Below are positions 34,685 through 43,508 of a DNA stretch of 64,000 nucleotides, piece by piece; positions within the stretch are counted from its first letter, which is position 1, and every line of letters begins with the position of its first letter. The stretch comes from Brenneria goodwinii (GTDB lineage: Bacteria; Pseudomonadota; Gammaproteobacteria; Enterobacterales; Enterobacteriaceae). Position numbers and translations under genes: made by a program. The stretch is taken from contig NZ_CP014137.1 in assembly GCF_002291445.1 (NCBI RefSeq), positions 3,224,001 to 3,288,000 of the forward strand, read 5' to 3'. The notes under the pieces were generated by a model. That model had not been told where the DNA came from, made no database searches, and saw only the letters and a program-made list of their open reading frames with translations.

Positions 34685-35356
34685 ATGAACTTACCCGGAA
34701 GCGTGATTAACCCTGCGCCACAGCCTGTCAGCCAGAAAGTACGCGACGCCTTCATCCATGTCGTCACCCCGCATATCAGCGACAATCTGTCACGCAGCAT
34801 CGGTATTAACGGACTCACCCGTTATAACCAGTCTGGAAAACTCATCGGCACTGCGCTCACCGTGAGATCCCGCGGTGGAGACAACCTTGCCGTCTATCAG
34901 GCCATGACCATGCTCAAGCCCGGCCACGTGCTGGTTATCGATGCCGAAGGCAATCTGAATAATGCGGTAATCGGCGAGCTGATCAAACTGGAGTCGGTAA
35001 GACGCGGCTGTGTGGGCTTCATCGTGGATGGCGCCATACGGGATATCGCCAGTTTCGCCGATACGCCTTGCTATGCCAGAGGCGTGACCCATCGCGGCCC
35101 CTACAAAGACGGCCCGGGCGAAGTCAACATTCCGGTCTGCGTTGGCGGGCAGATCGTCAATCCTGGCGACATCGTGGTCGGCGATGAGAATGGCGTTGTC
35201 TGCTTCGCCCCCCAATTCGCCGACGAGCTACTGGCGTTAGCCGCTGAACACGCGGCCAAAGAAGAAATCATCAAACAACAGATCGCCTCCGGCGCTGAAG
35301 ACCAAACCTGGTTCACTCACATACTCAGACAAAAAGGATTACTTAAATCATGGTGA
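34685..35356 (+). CDS. RraA-family aldolase/decarboxylase (HMG aldolase-like)
   Basis: A 223-residue protein of the RraA fold, resembling 4-hydroxy-4-methyl-2-oxoglutarate (HMG) aldolase / oxaloacetate decarboxylase and not the RNase E inhibitor. Family residues are visible: the GGDNLAVYQA substrate loop, the GNLNNAVIGELIK segment with catalytic Glu98, and VDGAIRD with Arg119 and Asp120, which bind the oxoacid and the divalent metal. Such enzymes split 4-substituted 2-oxoglutarates to pyruvate plus another oxoacid. ATG at 34685 follows AGAGGGG; the longer upstream frame is unlikely. It overlaps the aminotransferase gene by seven bases, which suggests that it acts on the 2-oxo product of that enzyme. 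Confidence 0.88.
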   Translation: MNLPGSVINPAPQPVSQKVRDAFIHVVTPHISDNLSRSIGINGLTRYNQSGKLIGTALTVRSRGGDNLAVYQAMTMLKPGHVLVIDAEGNLNNAVIGELIKLESVRRGCVGFIVDGAIRDIASFADTPCYARGVTHRGPYKDGPGEVNIPVCVGGQIVNPGDIVVGDENGVVCFAPQFADELLALAAEHAAKEEIIKQQIASGAEDQTWFTHILRQKGLLKSW

Positions 35357-36561
35357 ATAAAAAACAAACATCCGGGCGTCTGAACCGCATCAAGCCATCG
35401 CCCAGTATCGCCGCCAACGATCTGGTCAATAAACTGCGCGCCGAAGGCAAGGATATTATTAATTTCACCATTGGCGAGCCGGACTTTGATACGCCGGAGC
35501 ACATCATCGCCGCCGCGGTCGCCGCCATGGAAAACGGGGAAACCCACTACACGCCGGCCAGTGGAACCCTGACGCTGAGAAAAGCGGTCAGCGAAAAATT
35601 AAGCCGGGATAATCAACTGGATTATTCCCCGGATGAGATTGTCTGCGGCTGCGGCGGAAAACACATTATTTTTCATGCTTTCGCGTCTACCTTGAATGAA
35701 CAGGATGAAGTGATCATCCATGCGCCCTACTGGGTATCCTATCCGGACCTGGCGATCCTGAACGAAGCCTTCCCTATCGTTATTGAAGGCCGCGAAGAAG
35801 ATAACTTCAAGCTAATGCCGCAAGATCTGGAAAAAACGCTAACGCCCAACACCAAGTGGCTGGTACTGAATTACCCGAATAATCCAAGCGGCGTGATCTA
35901 TACGGAGAAGGAACTTCTCGCGCTTGCCGAGGTGTTAAGAAAATATCCCAACGTGCTCATCATGCTGGATGAAATCTATGAATATTTTGTCTATCCAGGT
36001 AATCAACATATCTCCATGGCTAAGGTCGCCCCGGATTTGAAAGATCGTATGTTGATCATTAACGGCGTTTCTAAAGGCTACGCCATGACCGGGTGGCGCC
36101 TCGGCTATGGCGCCGGGCCGCAGTGGCTGATTGCCGCGATCGGCAAACTGATCTCCCAAACAACAACCTGCCCCAGCTCTGTCAGTCAGGCCGCCGCCGC
36201 CGCCGCGCTTTCCGGCGACCAGGCGCCGGTCCGCCGCATGCTGGAAATTTACCAGCAGCGTCGCAACCGGATATCGGAACTATTGAGCGATGTGCCCGGA
36301 CTACATTTTACGCCGCCGTCCGGTGCGTTTTATTTATTTCCCAACGTCTCCGGATTGCTGGGGAAAATCACGCCGGCAGGCGAGAAAATAAGTTCCGATG
36401 ACGATGTGGTGCAGTATTTACTGCGGGAAGGCGGCGTGGCGACCGTCGGCGGCCGAGCTTACGGCCTGTCGCCCTACATCAGGATCTCCTTTGCCAGCTC
36501 GCTGGAAATTATTGAAGAAGGATGCCGCCGCATCAAGAACGCGCTCGCTAAATTAAAGTGA
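35350..36561 (+). CDS. Class I PLP aminotransferase (aspartate aminotransferase-like)
   Basis: Fold-type I aminotransferase of 403 residues. Visible: IGEPDFDTPEHI substrate-recognition loop, NYPNNPSGVIY, Asp207 that contacts the pyridine nitrogen (MLDEIYEYF), the Schiff-base Lys242 in NGVSKGYAMTGWRLGYG, and the Arg near the C-terminus in SPYIRISFA for the alpha-carboxylate. It resembles the Ibeta aspartate/prephenate aminotransferases. It is translationally coupled to the RraA-type gene. I infer that it converts an imported glutamate-like amino acid to the 2-oxo acid for the aldolase; the specificity is not readable. Confidence 0.9.
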   Translation: MVNKKQTSGRLNRIKPSPSIAANDLVNKLRAEGKDIINFTIGEPDFDTPEHIIAAAVAAMENGETHYTPASGTLTLRKAVSEKLSRDNQLDYSPDEIVCGCGGKHIIFHAFASTLNEQDEVIIHAPYWVSYPDLAILNEAFPIVIEGREEDNFKLMPQDLEKTLTPNTKWLVLNYPNNPSGVIYTEKELLALAEVLRKYPNVLIMLDEIYEYFVYPGNQHISMAKVAPDLKDRMLIINGVSKGYAMTGWRLGYGAGPQWLIAAIGKLISQTTTCPSSVSQAAAAAALSGDQAPVRRMLEIYQQRRNRISELLSDVPGLHFTPPSGAFYLFPNVSGLLGKITPAGEKISSDDDVVQYLLREGGVATVGGRAYGLSPYIRISFASSLEIIEEGCRRIKNALAKLK

Positions 36562-36610
36562 TGCGTTAATATTCAAACGCCGCATTATATTCCCCGTTAT
36601 TATTCTTCGC

Positions 36611-36642
36611 ATGATGGCTCAATTTAATTGAGTCATCATCTA
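36611..36642 (+). terminator. Terminator of the RraA/aminotransferase operon
   Basis: 12-bp stem ATGATGGCTCAA / TTGAGTCATCAT with one G-T pair and a TTTAA loop, 49 nt after the stop. The T-run is weak (CTATTTC). Confidence 0.6.
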
Positions 36643-37067
36643 TTTCACCCATGGCATATTAAAATCCTATATCTCCCGCCACGGCGCAAAATAAAATGAC
36701 TTATCCCCTCTCAGGCGGAATATTCGCCATTTCCGTTATCTCCGCGCTGAATCATGAAGAAAAGTAATTTTAAACCAACATAAAAAATCACTTTTTTTGC
36801 CACGATAAATGGTCTATTACTAATATTCATCGTGATTTGCTTCTGTTGAGCCTTTCACAACCTATTGATGAGCACATTAATTTTATGTTCTGTAAGCGGA
36901 CGCCAATATCTCTGGGCCCCCTGACGCCCCAACGGAACGACATGAATAGTGACGACCAACATACATATTTTTATTTCGACAGGCACACAGTAAGGTGAGA
37001 CGTATTGCCTCCACCTTATTACTTCCAGCAATTTTATATAGAACGTTTGTAAACAAGGGGAACGACA
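36643..37067. other. AT-rich gap upstream of the amino-acid ABC operon
   Basis: About 425 bp without a gene. An 81-codon minus-strand frame that reaches into it has no family resemblance. The segment should contain the promoter of the importer operon; no operator could be recognised. Confidence 0.6.
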
Positions 37068-37889
37068 ATGCGTAAAACATTACTAGCCACATTGGGCGCT
37101 GTTGTGATGTCTTTTCTGGCAGGAACATCGGCCCACGCCGACCAGCTTTCCGATATCAAAACTAAAGGAACGCTGGTATGCGGCACTTTGGGTACCGCCG
37201 AGCCATTTAGCTTTCCTAATCCTCAAACCCGGGAAATCCAGGGATATGACGTGGATTTTTGCAACGCCATCGCCAAGAGTCTGGGTGTTAAACCAGAGCT
37301 CAAACTGATTTCCGTCGCCGCGCGCATTCCCGAATTGCAGCAGGGCCGCGTCGACCTGCTGGTAGCCAATCTCGGCTGGACGCCGGAACGTGCGCAACAA
37401 ATCGTCTATAGCGATAGTTATTATGCCAGCCTGCAGAAAGTCGCGGCCAAGGCCAGCCAGGGATTCAAAACGCTGGACGATCTTGAAGGTAAACGCGTGA
37501 GCGCGCCCAAAGGCTCAACCTCCGAAGCCGCGGTGAAAAGCCGTTTACCCAGCGCCAGAGTCATCACCTTCCAGGATCCTCCCGCCGCGTTTCTCGCCAT
37601 GCAGCAGGGTAAAGTAGAAGGTTTCGCCGTCTCGGAAATTATGCTGATGAAATTCAAAAAACAGGTCGAAAGCAGTTCGCCGATCGCCATCCTCGAACCG
37701 GCTTTAATGACCGAAGCATGGGGCGTCGGCATGAAGAAAGGCGAAACCGCATTGATCGATCAGGTCAACAGCACCTTGCAAGCGATGGAAAAATCGGGTG
37801 AAGCGCAGCAGATCTTCGATAAATGGCTGGGAGAGGAAACCTCTTACGGTCTGCAGCGCGGCTTCACTATCGCTCCGATAAAAGGTTGA
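37068..37889 (+). CDS. Amino-acid ABC transporter substrate-binding protein
   Basis: Periplasmic receptor of the SBP_bac_3 family (polar amino-acid uptake), 273 residues with a Sec signal peptide (MRKTLLATLGAVVMSFLAGT, cleavage after SAHA). Ligand-binding features: GTLGTAEPFSFPNPQTREIQ with GYDVDFCNAIAK after it, DLLVANLGWTPERAQQIVYS and LEGKRVSAPKGSTSEAAV. The segment KGSTSE, where the amino-acid carboxylate is usually bound, is typical. First gene of a four-gene importer set. It may supply the aminotransferase/RraA pathway encoded just upstream; that link is by proximity only. Confidence 0.92.
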   Translation: MRKTLLATLGAVVMSFLAGTSAHADQLSDIKTKGTLVCGTLGTAEPFSFPNPQTREIQGYDVDFCNAIAKSLGVKPELKLISVAARIPELQQGRVDLLVANLGWTPERAQQIVYSDSYYASLQKVAAKASQGFKTLDDLEGKRVSAPKGSTSEAAVKSRLPSARVITFQDPPAAFLAMQQGKVEGFAVSEIMLMKFKKQVESSSPIAILEPALMTEAWGVGMKKGETALIDQVNSTLQAMEKSGEAQQIFDKWLGEETSYGLQRGFTIAPIKG

Positions 37890-37919
37890 TAGGAAAGAGA
37901 AAACATATCAGGAGATTCA

Positions 37920-38618
37920 ATGGGAACCCAATTAGATTTCTCAGTATTGACACAAGGCGAGTATCCGCACTGGATACTCCAGGGCGTCATTACAACCGTT
38001 GAACTGACCGCATTGGCATGGGTAATTTCTCTGGTGGTGGGGACATTGCTCGCCCTGATCCGCATGAGCAATAGCCGTGTGGGGAAAATGCTGGTGGCCT
38101 GCTATGTTGAGTTTCATCAGAACGTCCCTATGCTGGTGCAGATTTTCCTTTGGTATTTCGGCATTCCCACGTTATTTCCTGAAGAGGTGCAAGCCTGGAC
38201 GAATACGCATAACAGCGAATTCCTGTTTGCGTTTATTGCCGTCGGGCTCTGCATGGGCGCTTACATATCGGAGGATCTTCGCGCAGGGATTCGGACCATA
38301 CCCCGGTCACAGATTGAAGCCTCTCGGGCGTTGGGGCTGGGGTATGTACAAGCGTTCCGCCTGGTTGTCTTTCCACAAGCGGTACGAGTCGCTCTACCGA
38401 CATTAATCAACCATACCGTACTGCTGTTCAAGAATACCAGCCTGGCAATGACCGTTGGCGTTGCGGAACTGACCTATGTAGCGAGAGAAATTGAGAGCCA
38501 GACATTTCATACCGCCGAAATTTACGCGGTGGTGACCGCTCTGTACTTGCTTGCCTCTTTGCTCATCATGTTCACCGGGTCCGTGCTCGAACAGCGTTAT
38601 CGGATTAAAGCGAGGTAG
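37920..38618 (+). CDS. Amino-acid ABC transporter permease 1
   Basis: HisM/GlnP-type inner-membrane permease, 232 residues and about five helices. It carries the family segments GVITTVELTALAWVISLVVG and EFHQNVPMLVQIFLWYFGIP, and the EAA loop EDLRAGIRTIPRSQIEASRA. It lies 30 bp after the receptor gene and 2 bp before the second permease gene. Confidence 0.93.
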   Translation: MGTQLDFSVLTQGEYPHWILQGVITTVELTALAWVISLVVGTLLALIRMSNSRVGKMLVACYVEFHQNVPMLVQIFLWYFGIPTLFPEEVQAWTNTHNSEFLFAFIAVGLCMGAYISEDLRAGIRTIPRSQIEASRALGLGYVQAFRLVVFPQAVRVALPTLINHTVLLFKNTSLAMTVGVAELTYVAREIESQTFHTAEIYAVVTALYLLASLLIMFTGSVLEQRYRIKAR

Positions 38619-38620
38619 GA

Positions 38621-39361
38621 ATGAGCGATATCCTATTAATTTTTAAAGATAACTGGCTGTTGCTGCTGGTGGGCCAATATCCTCATGGCCCGCTTGGCGG
38701 ACTGGCGATTACCTTTTTGCTTTCCATCTTCGGTCTGCTGCTCGCGTTCCCATTAAGCGTAGCGATTGCCCTGGCTCGCGTCAGCCCGTTTCGCTGGCTG
38801 CGCGTACCGGCTACCGTACTGGTTTACGCCGTTCGCGGTATCCCATTGGTTATGCTGATTTTTTGGGTTTACTTTTTCGTTCCGCTGTTAATCGGCCAGA
38901 CGGTGAATGGTTTCACCACCATGCTGGTGACGCTGGTGATTTATCAGGCAGCCTATCTTGCGGAGATCATTCGCGCCGGGATCGCCGGGCTGCCCAAGGG
39001 GCAGACTGAAGCCGCGCGCGCGGTAGGACTGAGCTATATGCAGACCACCGTAAAAGTGATCCTGCCGCAGGCGCTCTACAACATGATGCCAGCCATGATT
39101 AGCCAGTTTGTTTCGACCATAAAAGAGACCTCTCTGGGCTATGTCATCAGCGTGAATGAACTGACGTTCGCCGCTAACCAAATTAACAGTACGCTTCTGA
39201 CCAAACCGTTCGAAGTGTTCCTGATTCTGACCGTTATTTATTTTTTACTTTGTTTTTCATTAACACAATTAGCTCGTTACGTAGAAAGGCGCATCAATAA
39301 AAAACGCGCCGGCGAGAAAAATACAATAATTACTGAATTATCCACTTCGGCCTCAAGCTGA
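38621..39361 (+). CDS. Amino-acid ABC transporter permease 2
   Basis: Second HisQ/GltK-type permease, 246 residues, with GGLAITFLLSIFGLLLAFPL, YAVRGIPLVMLIFWVYFFVP and the EAA loop AEIIRAGIAGLPKGQTEAAR. It forms the heterodimeric channel with permease 1. A basic, hydrophilic C-terminal tail of about 25 residues follows the last helix. Confidence 0.93.
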   Translation: MSDILLIFKDNWLLLLVGQYPHGPLGGLAITFLLSIFGLLLAFPLSVAIALARVSPFRWLRVPATVLVYAVRGIPLVMLIFWVYFFVPLLIGQTVNGFTTMLVTLVIYQAAYLAEIIRAGIAGLPKGQTEAARAVGLSYMQTTVKVILPQALYNMMPAMISQFVSTIKETSLGYVISVNELTFAANQINSTLLTKPFEVFLILTVIYFLLCFSLTQLARYVERRINKKRAGEKNTIITELSTSASS

Positions 39362-39395
39362 ATGGACAATGAATTCCACACCAGGGAATCTTATT

Positions 39396-40154
39396 ATGAC
39401 CAATAACACAACACGCAAAGTACCGATGATTGTCTTTAAGTCAGTCAATAAATGGTATGGGGATTATCATGCGCTGAACGATGTAACGGCACACATATCC
39501 AAAGGCGAGGTGGTGGTTGTTTGCGGCCCTTCGGGGTCGGGAAAATCGACGCTGATCCGGACGGTAAATCGTCTGGAGGATATACAGCAAGGGTCGATAC
39601 AATTTGACGGGCAAGACATTCATTCGCCGGCATTGGATCTGAACAAGTTCCGCAGCCATGTCGGATTTGTGTTCCAGAGCTTTAATCTTTTTCCCCATCT
39701 GTCGGTGGCGGAGAATATTATGCTGGCGCCGATCAACGTACTGAAGAAAAAGAAAAGCGAAGCGCGGGAACGGGCGAAAGCGTTACTCGACCGAGTGGGG
39801 CTGGCGGCCAAAATTGACGCTTATCCGGGCCAGCTCTCCGGAGGGCAACAGCAGCGGGTGGCGATCGCTCGCGCTTTGGCGATGGATCCGCCCGCCATGC
39901 TGTTCGACGAACCGACCAGCGCACTGGACCCGGAAATGGTCGGCGAAGTGTTACAGGTAATGAAAAGCCTGGCCAGGGAGGGAATGACCATGATGTGCGT
40001 CACGCACGAAATGAATTTCGCCCGTGAAGTGGCCGATCGCGTCTTATTTATGGATAACGGATGCCTGGTCGAAACCTCGACCCCGGATGAATTTTTCTCC
40101 AATCCGCAGAGCGACCGGGCGCGGAAATTCCTTACGGAGCTGCGCGCCCATTAG
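39396..40154 (+). CDS. Amino-acid ABC transporter ATPase
   Basis: ATPase of the GlnQ/HisP type, about 252 residues. Walker A GPSGSGKSTLIRTVNRLE, Q-loop VFQSFNLFPHLSVAENI, signature LSGGQQQRVAIARALAM, Walker B MLFDEPTSALDPEMVGEVL and the switch His in VTHEMNFAREVADRV are all intact. Three Met codons are possible starts (39369, 39396, 39426). I chose 39396, with AGGGA upstream, but 39426 would give the tightest family N-terminus. Last gene of the importer. Confidence 0.93.
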   Translation: MTNNTTRKVPMIVFKSVNKWYGDYHALNDVTAHISKGEVVVVCGPSGSGKSTLIRTVNRLEDIQQGSIQFDGQDIHSPALDLNKFRSHVGFVFQSFNLFPHLSVAENIMLAPINVLKKKKSEARERAKALLDRVGLAAKIDAYPGQLSGGQQQRVAIARALAMDPPAMLFDEPTSALDPEMVGEVLQVMKSLAREGMTMMCVTHEMNFAREVADRVLFMDNGCLVETSTPDEFFSNPQSDRARKFLTELRAH

Positions 40155-40374
40155 CGCTACGCCACACCCCATCCGTAGGGATCTCCCTGATGGGCCAACG
40201 CCGGTGCTGTTCAAAAACGAACCAGACTCATTTTTCCTGGCACGAACTGATCATCCGGCGTTTGAAACCATCATCAACTTACTAAAAAATAAACCCTGGT
40301 GTTAGCAATAATCAAATAATAAATACCACTGAATAATTTTATTAATTTATCGTAAAACGGCCATTCTATTATTA

Positions 40375-41667
40375 TCAGTTTGTTAACCATGCCAGCGGCA
40401 CCATAACCAACTGCGGGAAAAGCACCAGTAGAAATAATACGACGAACTGAGCCAGAACAAACGGCCACACCCCCACCAGAGCCTGATTCATAGAAAGTCC
40501 GGCAATTCCCCTGACCACATTTAGTACATTCCCGGCTGGCGGTGTTAATAATCCAATCGCGTTATTCATAATAAACAATACGCCGAAATAGACAGGATCA
40601 ATACCAGCCTGTACCACAACTGGCAATAATACTGGGGTGAGAATCAGAATGGTTGGCGTGAAATCCATAAACATTCCGATGATGATGATAATCACCATCA
40701 TGATCAGCAGCATCACCATCGGCTTATCACTAAAAGGACGTAGCATATCGGCGAATTCCGCCGGAATATTGGCAACGGTGATCATATAAGCGGATAGCAT
40801 TGCGGCAGCAACCATCAGCATAATCACCGCGGTTAATTTTGCGGCATTCAGACACAATTCAAAAATATGACGTAACTTTATTTCCCGGTAAATCACGACG
40901 CCGACAAAAAGCGAATAAATGGCGGCAACAACCGCAGCTTCTGTCGGTGTAAATAGCCCCATTCTCAAACCGACAATAATAATCACTGGCAGCATTAGCG
41001 CCCAGACACTGCGACGTGTTTCATGCCAACGTTCACGTAAACTGACTTTCGGAAAAACCTTCAACTGACCTATTTTATCAGTACGCCCCATCAAGATATA
41101 CCAGGTCACTACCAGAGAAAGAGCCATTAATAAACCGGGCACAATACCGGCCATAAATAACTTCGTAATAGAAACGTTGCCAATAATTCCAAATAAAATT
41201 AACCCGACTGACGGCGGCAACACCGGGGCAATAACACCGCCAGCGCCCAGCAAACCAGCAGAACGCCCCAGATCATAACCCCCCGCCCGCATCATCGGTA
41301 ATAGCATGGCAGCCAGCGCGGCAGTGTCGGCCACTGCCGACCCGGACAGGCTAGCCATGATCAGTGCGGCGAAAATGACCACATAACCAAGCCCGCCGGG
41401 AACATGGCCGACCCAAGCCACCGCCAGATTGACAATACGCTTTGACAATCCGCCCGCCAGCATAAACTCACCGGCCAGCAGGAAAAAAGGGATCGCCAGC
41501 AATGCAAAATTATCAGCGCCAGGAATAATGGTTTGAATAATAATTTGTGGATCAAACATCCCTTGGGACACCATTAACACCACACCACTGAGCAACAGTG
41601 CGAATGCCACTGGAACGCCTAATGCCAGAGAACCTAACAGGATGATAATAAATAGGGTTATAATCAT
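40375..41667 (-). CDS. TRAP transporter large permease (DctM)
   Basis: Large membrane subunit of a tripartite ATP-independent periplasmic transporter, 430 residues and about 12 helices. Typical segments: LGVPVAFALLLSGVVLMVSQ, PFFLLAGEFMLAGGLSKRIV, GSAVADTAALAAMLLPMM, PTEAAVVAAIYSLFVG and the C-terminal LLTPPAGNVLNVVRG. It couples sodium flux to uptake of an organic acid. Last gene of the operon, 57 bp after DctQ, and convergent with the amino-acid importer across 220 bp without a recognised gene. Confidence 0.94.
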   Translation of the reverse strand: MIITLFIIILLGSLALGVPVAFALLLSGVVLMVSQGMFDPQIIIQTIIPGADNFALLAIPFFLLAGEFMLAGGLSKRIVNLAVAWVGHVPGGLGYVVIFAALIMASLSGSAVADTAALAAMLLPMMRAGGYDLGRSAGLLGAGGVIAPVLPPSVGLILFGIIGNVSITKLFMAGIVPGLLMALSLVVTWYILMGRTDKIGQLKVFPKVSLRERWHETRRSVWALMLPVIIIVGLRMGLFTPTEAAVVAAIYSLFVGVVIYREIKLRHIFELCLNAAKLTAVIMLMVAAAMLSAYMITVANIPAEFADMLRPFSDKPMVMLLIMMVIIIIIGMFMDFTPTILILTPVLLPVVVQAGIDPVYFGVLFIMNNAIGLLTPPAGNVLNVVRGIAGLSMNQALVGVWPFVLAQFVVLFLLVLFPQLVMVPLAWLTN

Positions 41668-41724
41668 ATTTTATCCTAAATAACTGACAGTCTAATATGG
41701 TGGCATATGGCGAATCACACCGAA

Positions 41725-42261
41725 TTATTCTATTTCAGCATCTATCTCTTCGGATTTCTTTTTCCCACCGGGCGCCATTGAGTACTCATCCTCACTGACT
41801 TTATTCATAAATAATCGAAAAATATTATAAATATATATTAACGCCATACTTCCTGATGAAATATAAATCACCCCATAGACTAACAGTAGCGGAATACCGC
41901 TGACCGGAGCAGGATCGTCGACAAATAATTCATGTTGTAACCAGAAACCATAAAACATCAGTACACAGCAAACCATAACCAGTAGTTGCGTTATCCCCCA
42001 GCATATTTTCCGAGATAATCGGGGTAATAGCTGCTGTACGGTATCCACACTTAAATGACGCTGATCGCGCGATGTACTAATAACACCTAAAAAAATCACC
42101 CAGAAAAAGCAGAACCGAGATAGTTCGTCAGACACAGGAAAACCGGAATGAAAACCATACCGCATAACCACATTGCCAAAAACCATCACCACCATACTGA
42201 TGATGCATATCACCAAGATAATATCCACTAATCTGAATAATTTATTTATGATATAAGCCAT
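41725..42261 (-). CDS. TRAP transporter small permease (DctQ)
   Basis: Small membrane subunit of the TRAP transporter, 178 residues, four predicted helices with the family pattern DELSRFCFFWVIFLGVISTS after the second. An extended charged C-terminal tail (VSEDEYSMAPGGKKKSEEID) goes beyond the usual length. GAGGAATAT precedes the ATG. It partners with DctM. Confidence 0.92.
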   Translation of the reverse strand: MAYIINKLFRLVDIILVICIISMVVMVFGNVVMRYGFHSGFPVSDELSRFCFFWVIFLGVISTSRDQRHLSVDTVQQLLPRLSRKICWGITQLLVMVCCVLMFYGFWLQHELFVDDPAPVSGIPLLLVYGVIYISSGSMALIYIYNIFRLFMNKVSEDEYSMAPGGKKKSEEIDAEIE

Positions 42262-42319
42262 ATATTCCTCGTTACCAGCACGGCTATCAGTACAGAAATA
42301 TTTATCTTCTATGTATTAA

Positions 42320-42343
42320 GGTCCGGCACACCGCCGCCGGACC
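42320..42343 (-). promoter_or_regulatory. Intercistronic hairpin between dctP and dctQ
   Basis: GGTCCGGC / GCCGGACC with an 8-nt loop in the 109-bp gap after the receptor gene. Such hairpins protect the upstream mRNA or attenuate read-through, so that the periplasmic receptor is made in excess of the membrane subunits. Confidence 0.55.
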
Positions 42344-42370
42344 ACAGTAAAAAATTTTTAGCCACTCACT

Positions 42371-43408
42371 TTATTGTACTGTCTGCTGGCGAACTCTCTC
42401 TATCTCATCAATAAATTTTTTGACAAAATCAGCGCCGATAATATCGGTATGTTTTTCGATAACCGGCTTAACAACGGTACGAATTTTATCCAGTTCTTCT
42501 GGCGGAAGAACGCTTATTTGCATACCAGCCTGTTCCAGTTGATTAACTGCATCGTCAGCCTGGCGTATTTCTTCAGCTCGTTGAAATACCTGAGTTTCCT
42601 GAGCAACTTTATGAATAATATCCTTCTGCTGAGGAGTAAGCGCATCAAACCATTTCTCCGCCACTACCAGCACTACCGGGGTGTAGACATGACGAGTAAC
42701 GGTAAAATATTTTTCGACCTCATATACTTTGTTCTGGTACATATCAACTACCGGATGCTCATGCCCATCCAGTACCCCTGTTTCCAACGCCGTAAAAACT
42801 TCGGTATAAGAAAGAGGAACCGGATTCATACCGATAATCTGGAAACTGTCGATCGCCACTTTCGTCGGCATCACGCGAATCTTCAGCCCTTTCATATCGG
42901 CCATGGTATTCACCGCATGTTTATTGTTAGCCAGGTCACGAAATGCACCGCCGCTCCACGTTAATCCATACAGCCTGAGTTTCGACAGATTCTTCAGCAT
43001 CTCCTGTCCAACGGGACCATCCAGGACGTTGGCGACTTCGTCATGATTTTGGAATAAGAAAGGAAAGTCGAAAATCTGCAACGTTTTTTGTCGGCCGGCC
43101 AACGGCGAAACGGATCCCAGATAAAATTGTTGTACGTTGCTCTGGGTAGCCTGCAACATCTGTTGCTCCGATCCCAGCGAAGCAGAACCGAAAACATCAA
43201 TTTTAATTTCGCCATTGGTGGCTTTATTGACTTCATCGGCAAATTTCTGCATGGCAATGCCACGCGGATGATGATCGGTAAAGCTGTGTCCCAACCGGGC
43301 TGTTTTTACGGTCTGAGCACTACCCATCTGAGCAAAGGTCACGCAACAGAAAGTAATCGCAGCGATCAATCCGGTTTTCTTTAATCCGACAAACGGTTGA
43401 AATGGCAT
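42371..43408 (-). CDS. TRAP transporter substrate-binding protein (DctP)
   Basis: Periplasmic solute receptor of the DctP family, 345 residues with a signal peptide (cleavage near SAQ-TV). Family features: RLGHSFTDHHPRGIAMQKFA, IDVFGSASLGSEQQMLQATQ, the GLTWSGGAFRDLANN segment, and MKGLKIRVMPTKVAIDSFQI, which contains the conserved Arg that pairs with the substrate carboxylate. A sugar acid such as a hexonate or uronate is likely, given the IdnO- and ManD-like neighbours. Confidence 0.93.
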   Translation of the reverse strand: MPFQPFVGLKKTGLIAAITFCCVTFAQMGSAQTVKTARLGHSFTDHHPRGIAMQKFADEVNKATNGEIKIDVFGSASLGSEQQMLQATQSNVQQFYLGSVSPLAGRQKTLQIFDFPFLFQNHDEVANVLDGPVGQEMLKNLSKLRLYGLTWSGGAFRDLANNKHAVNTMADMKGLKIRVMPTKVAIDSFQIIGMNPVPLSYTEVFTALETGVLDGHEHPVVDMYQNKVYEVEKYFTVTRHVYTPVVLVVAEKWFDALTPQQKDIIHKVAQETQVFQRAEEIRQADDAVNQLEQAGMQISVLPPEELDKIRTVVKPVIEKHTDIIGADFVKKFIDEIERVRQQTVQ

Positions 43409-43508
43409 AGTAGACTCCGTATTTATTATCGGTCAGAGGTATTTGTTATCGTTATTGGTGCCGCCGGTGCGGGGACAGGAAATCGCGCCCTCGTTACCAG
43501 AGGCAAAA

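Noticed and set aside
34604..35356. RraA as the RNase E inhibitor
   Set aside because: Genuine rraA (about 161 residues) lies beside menA; this protein is longer and paired with an aminotransferase, and its active-site Arg/Asp/Glu fit the aldolase branch.
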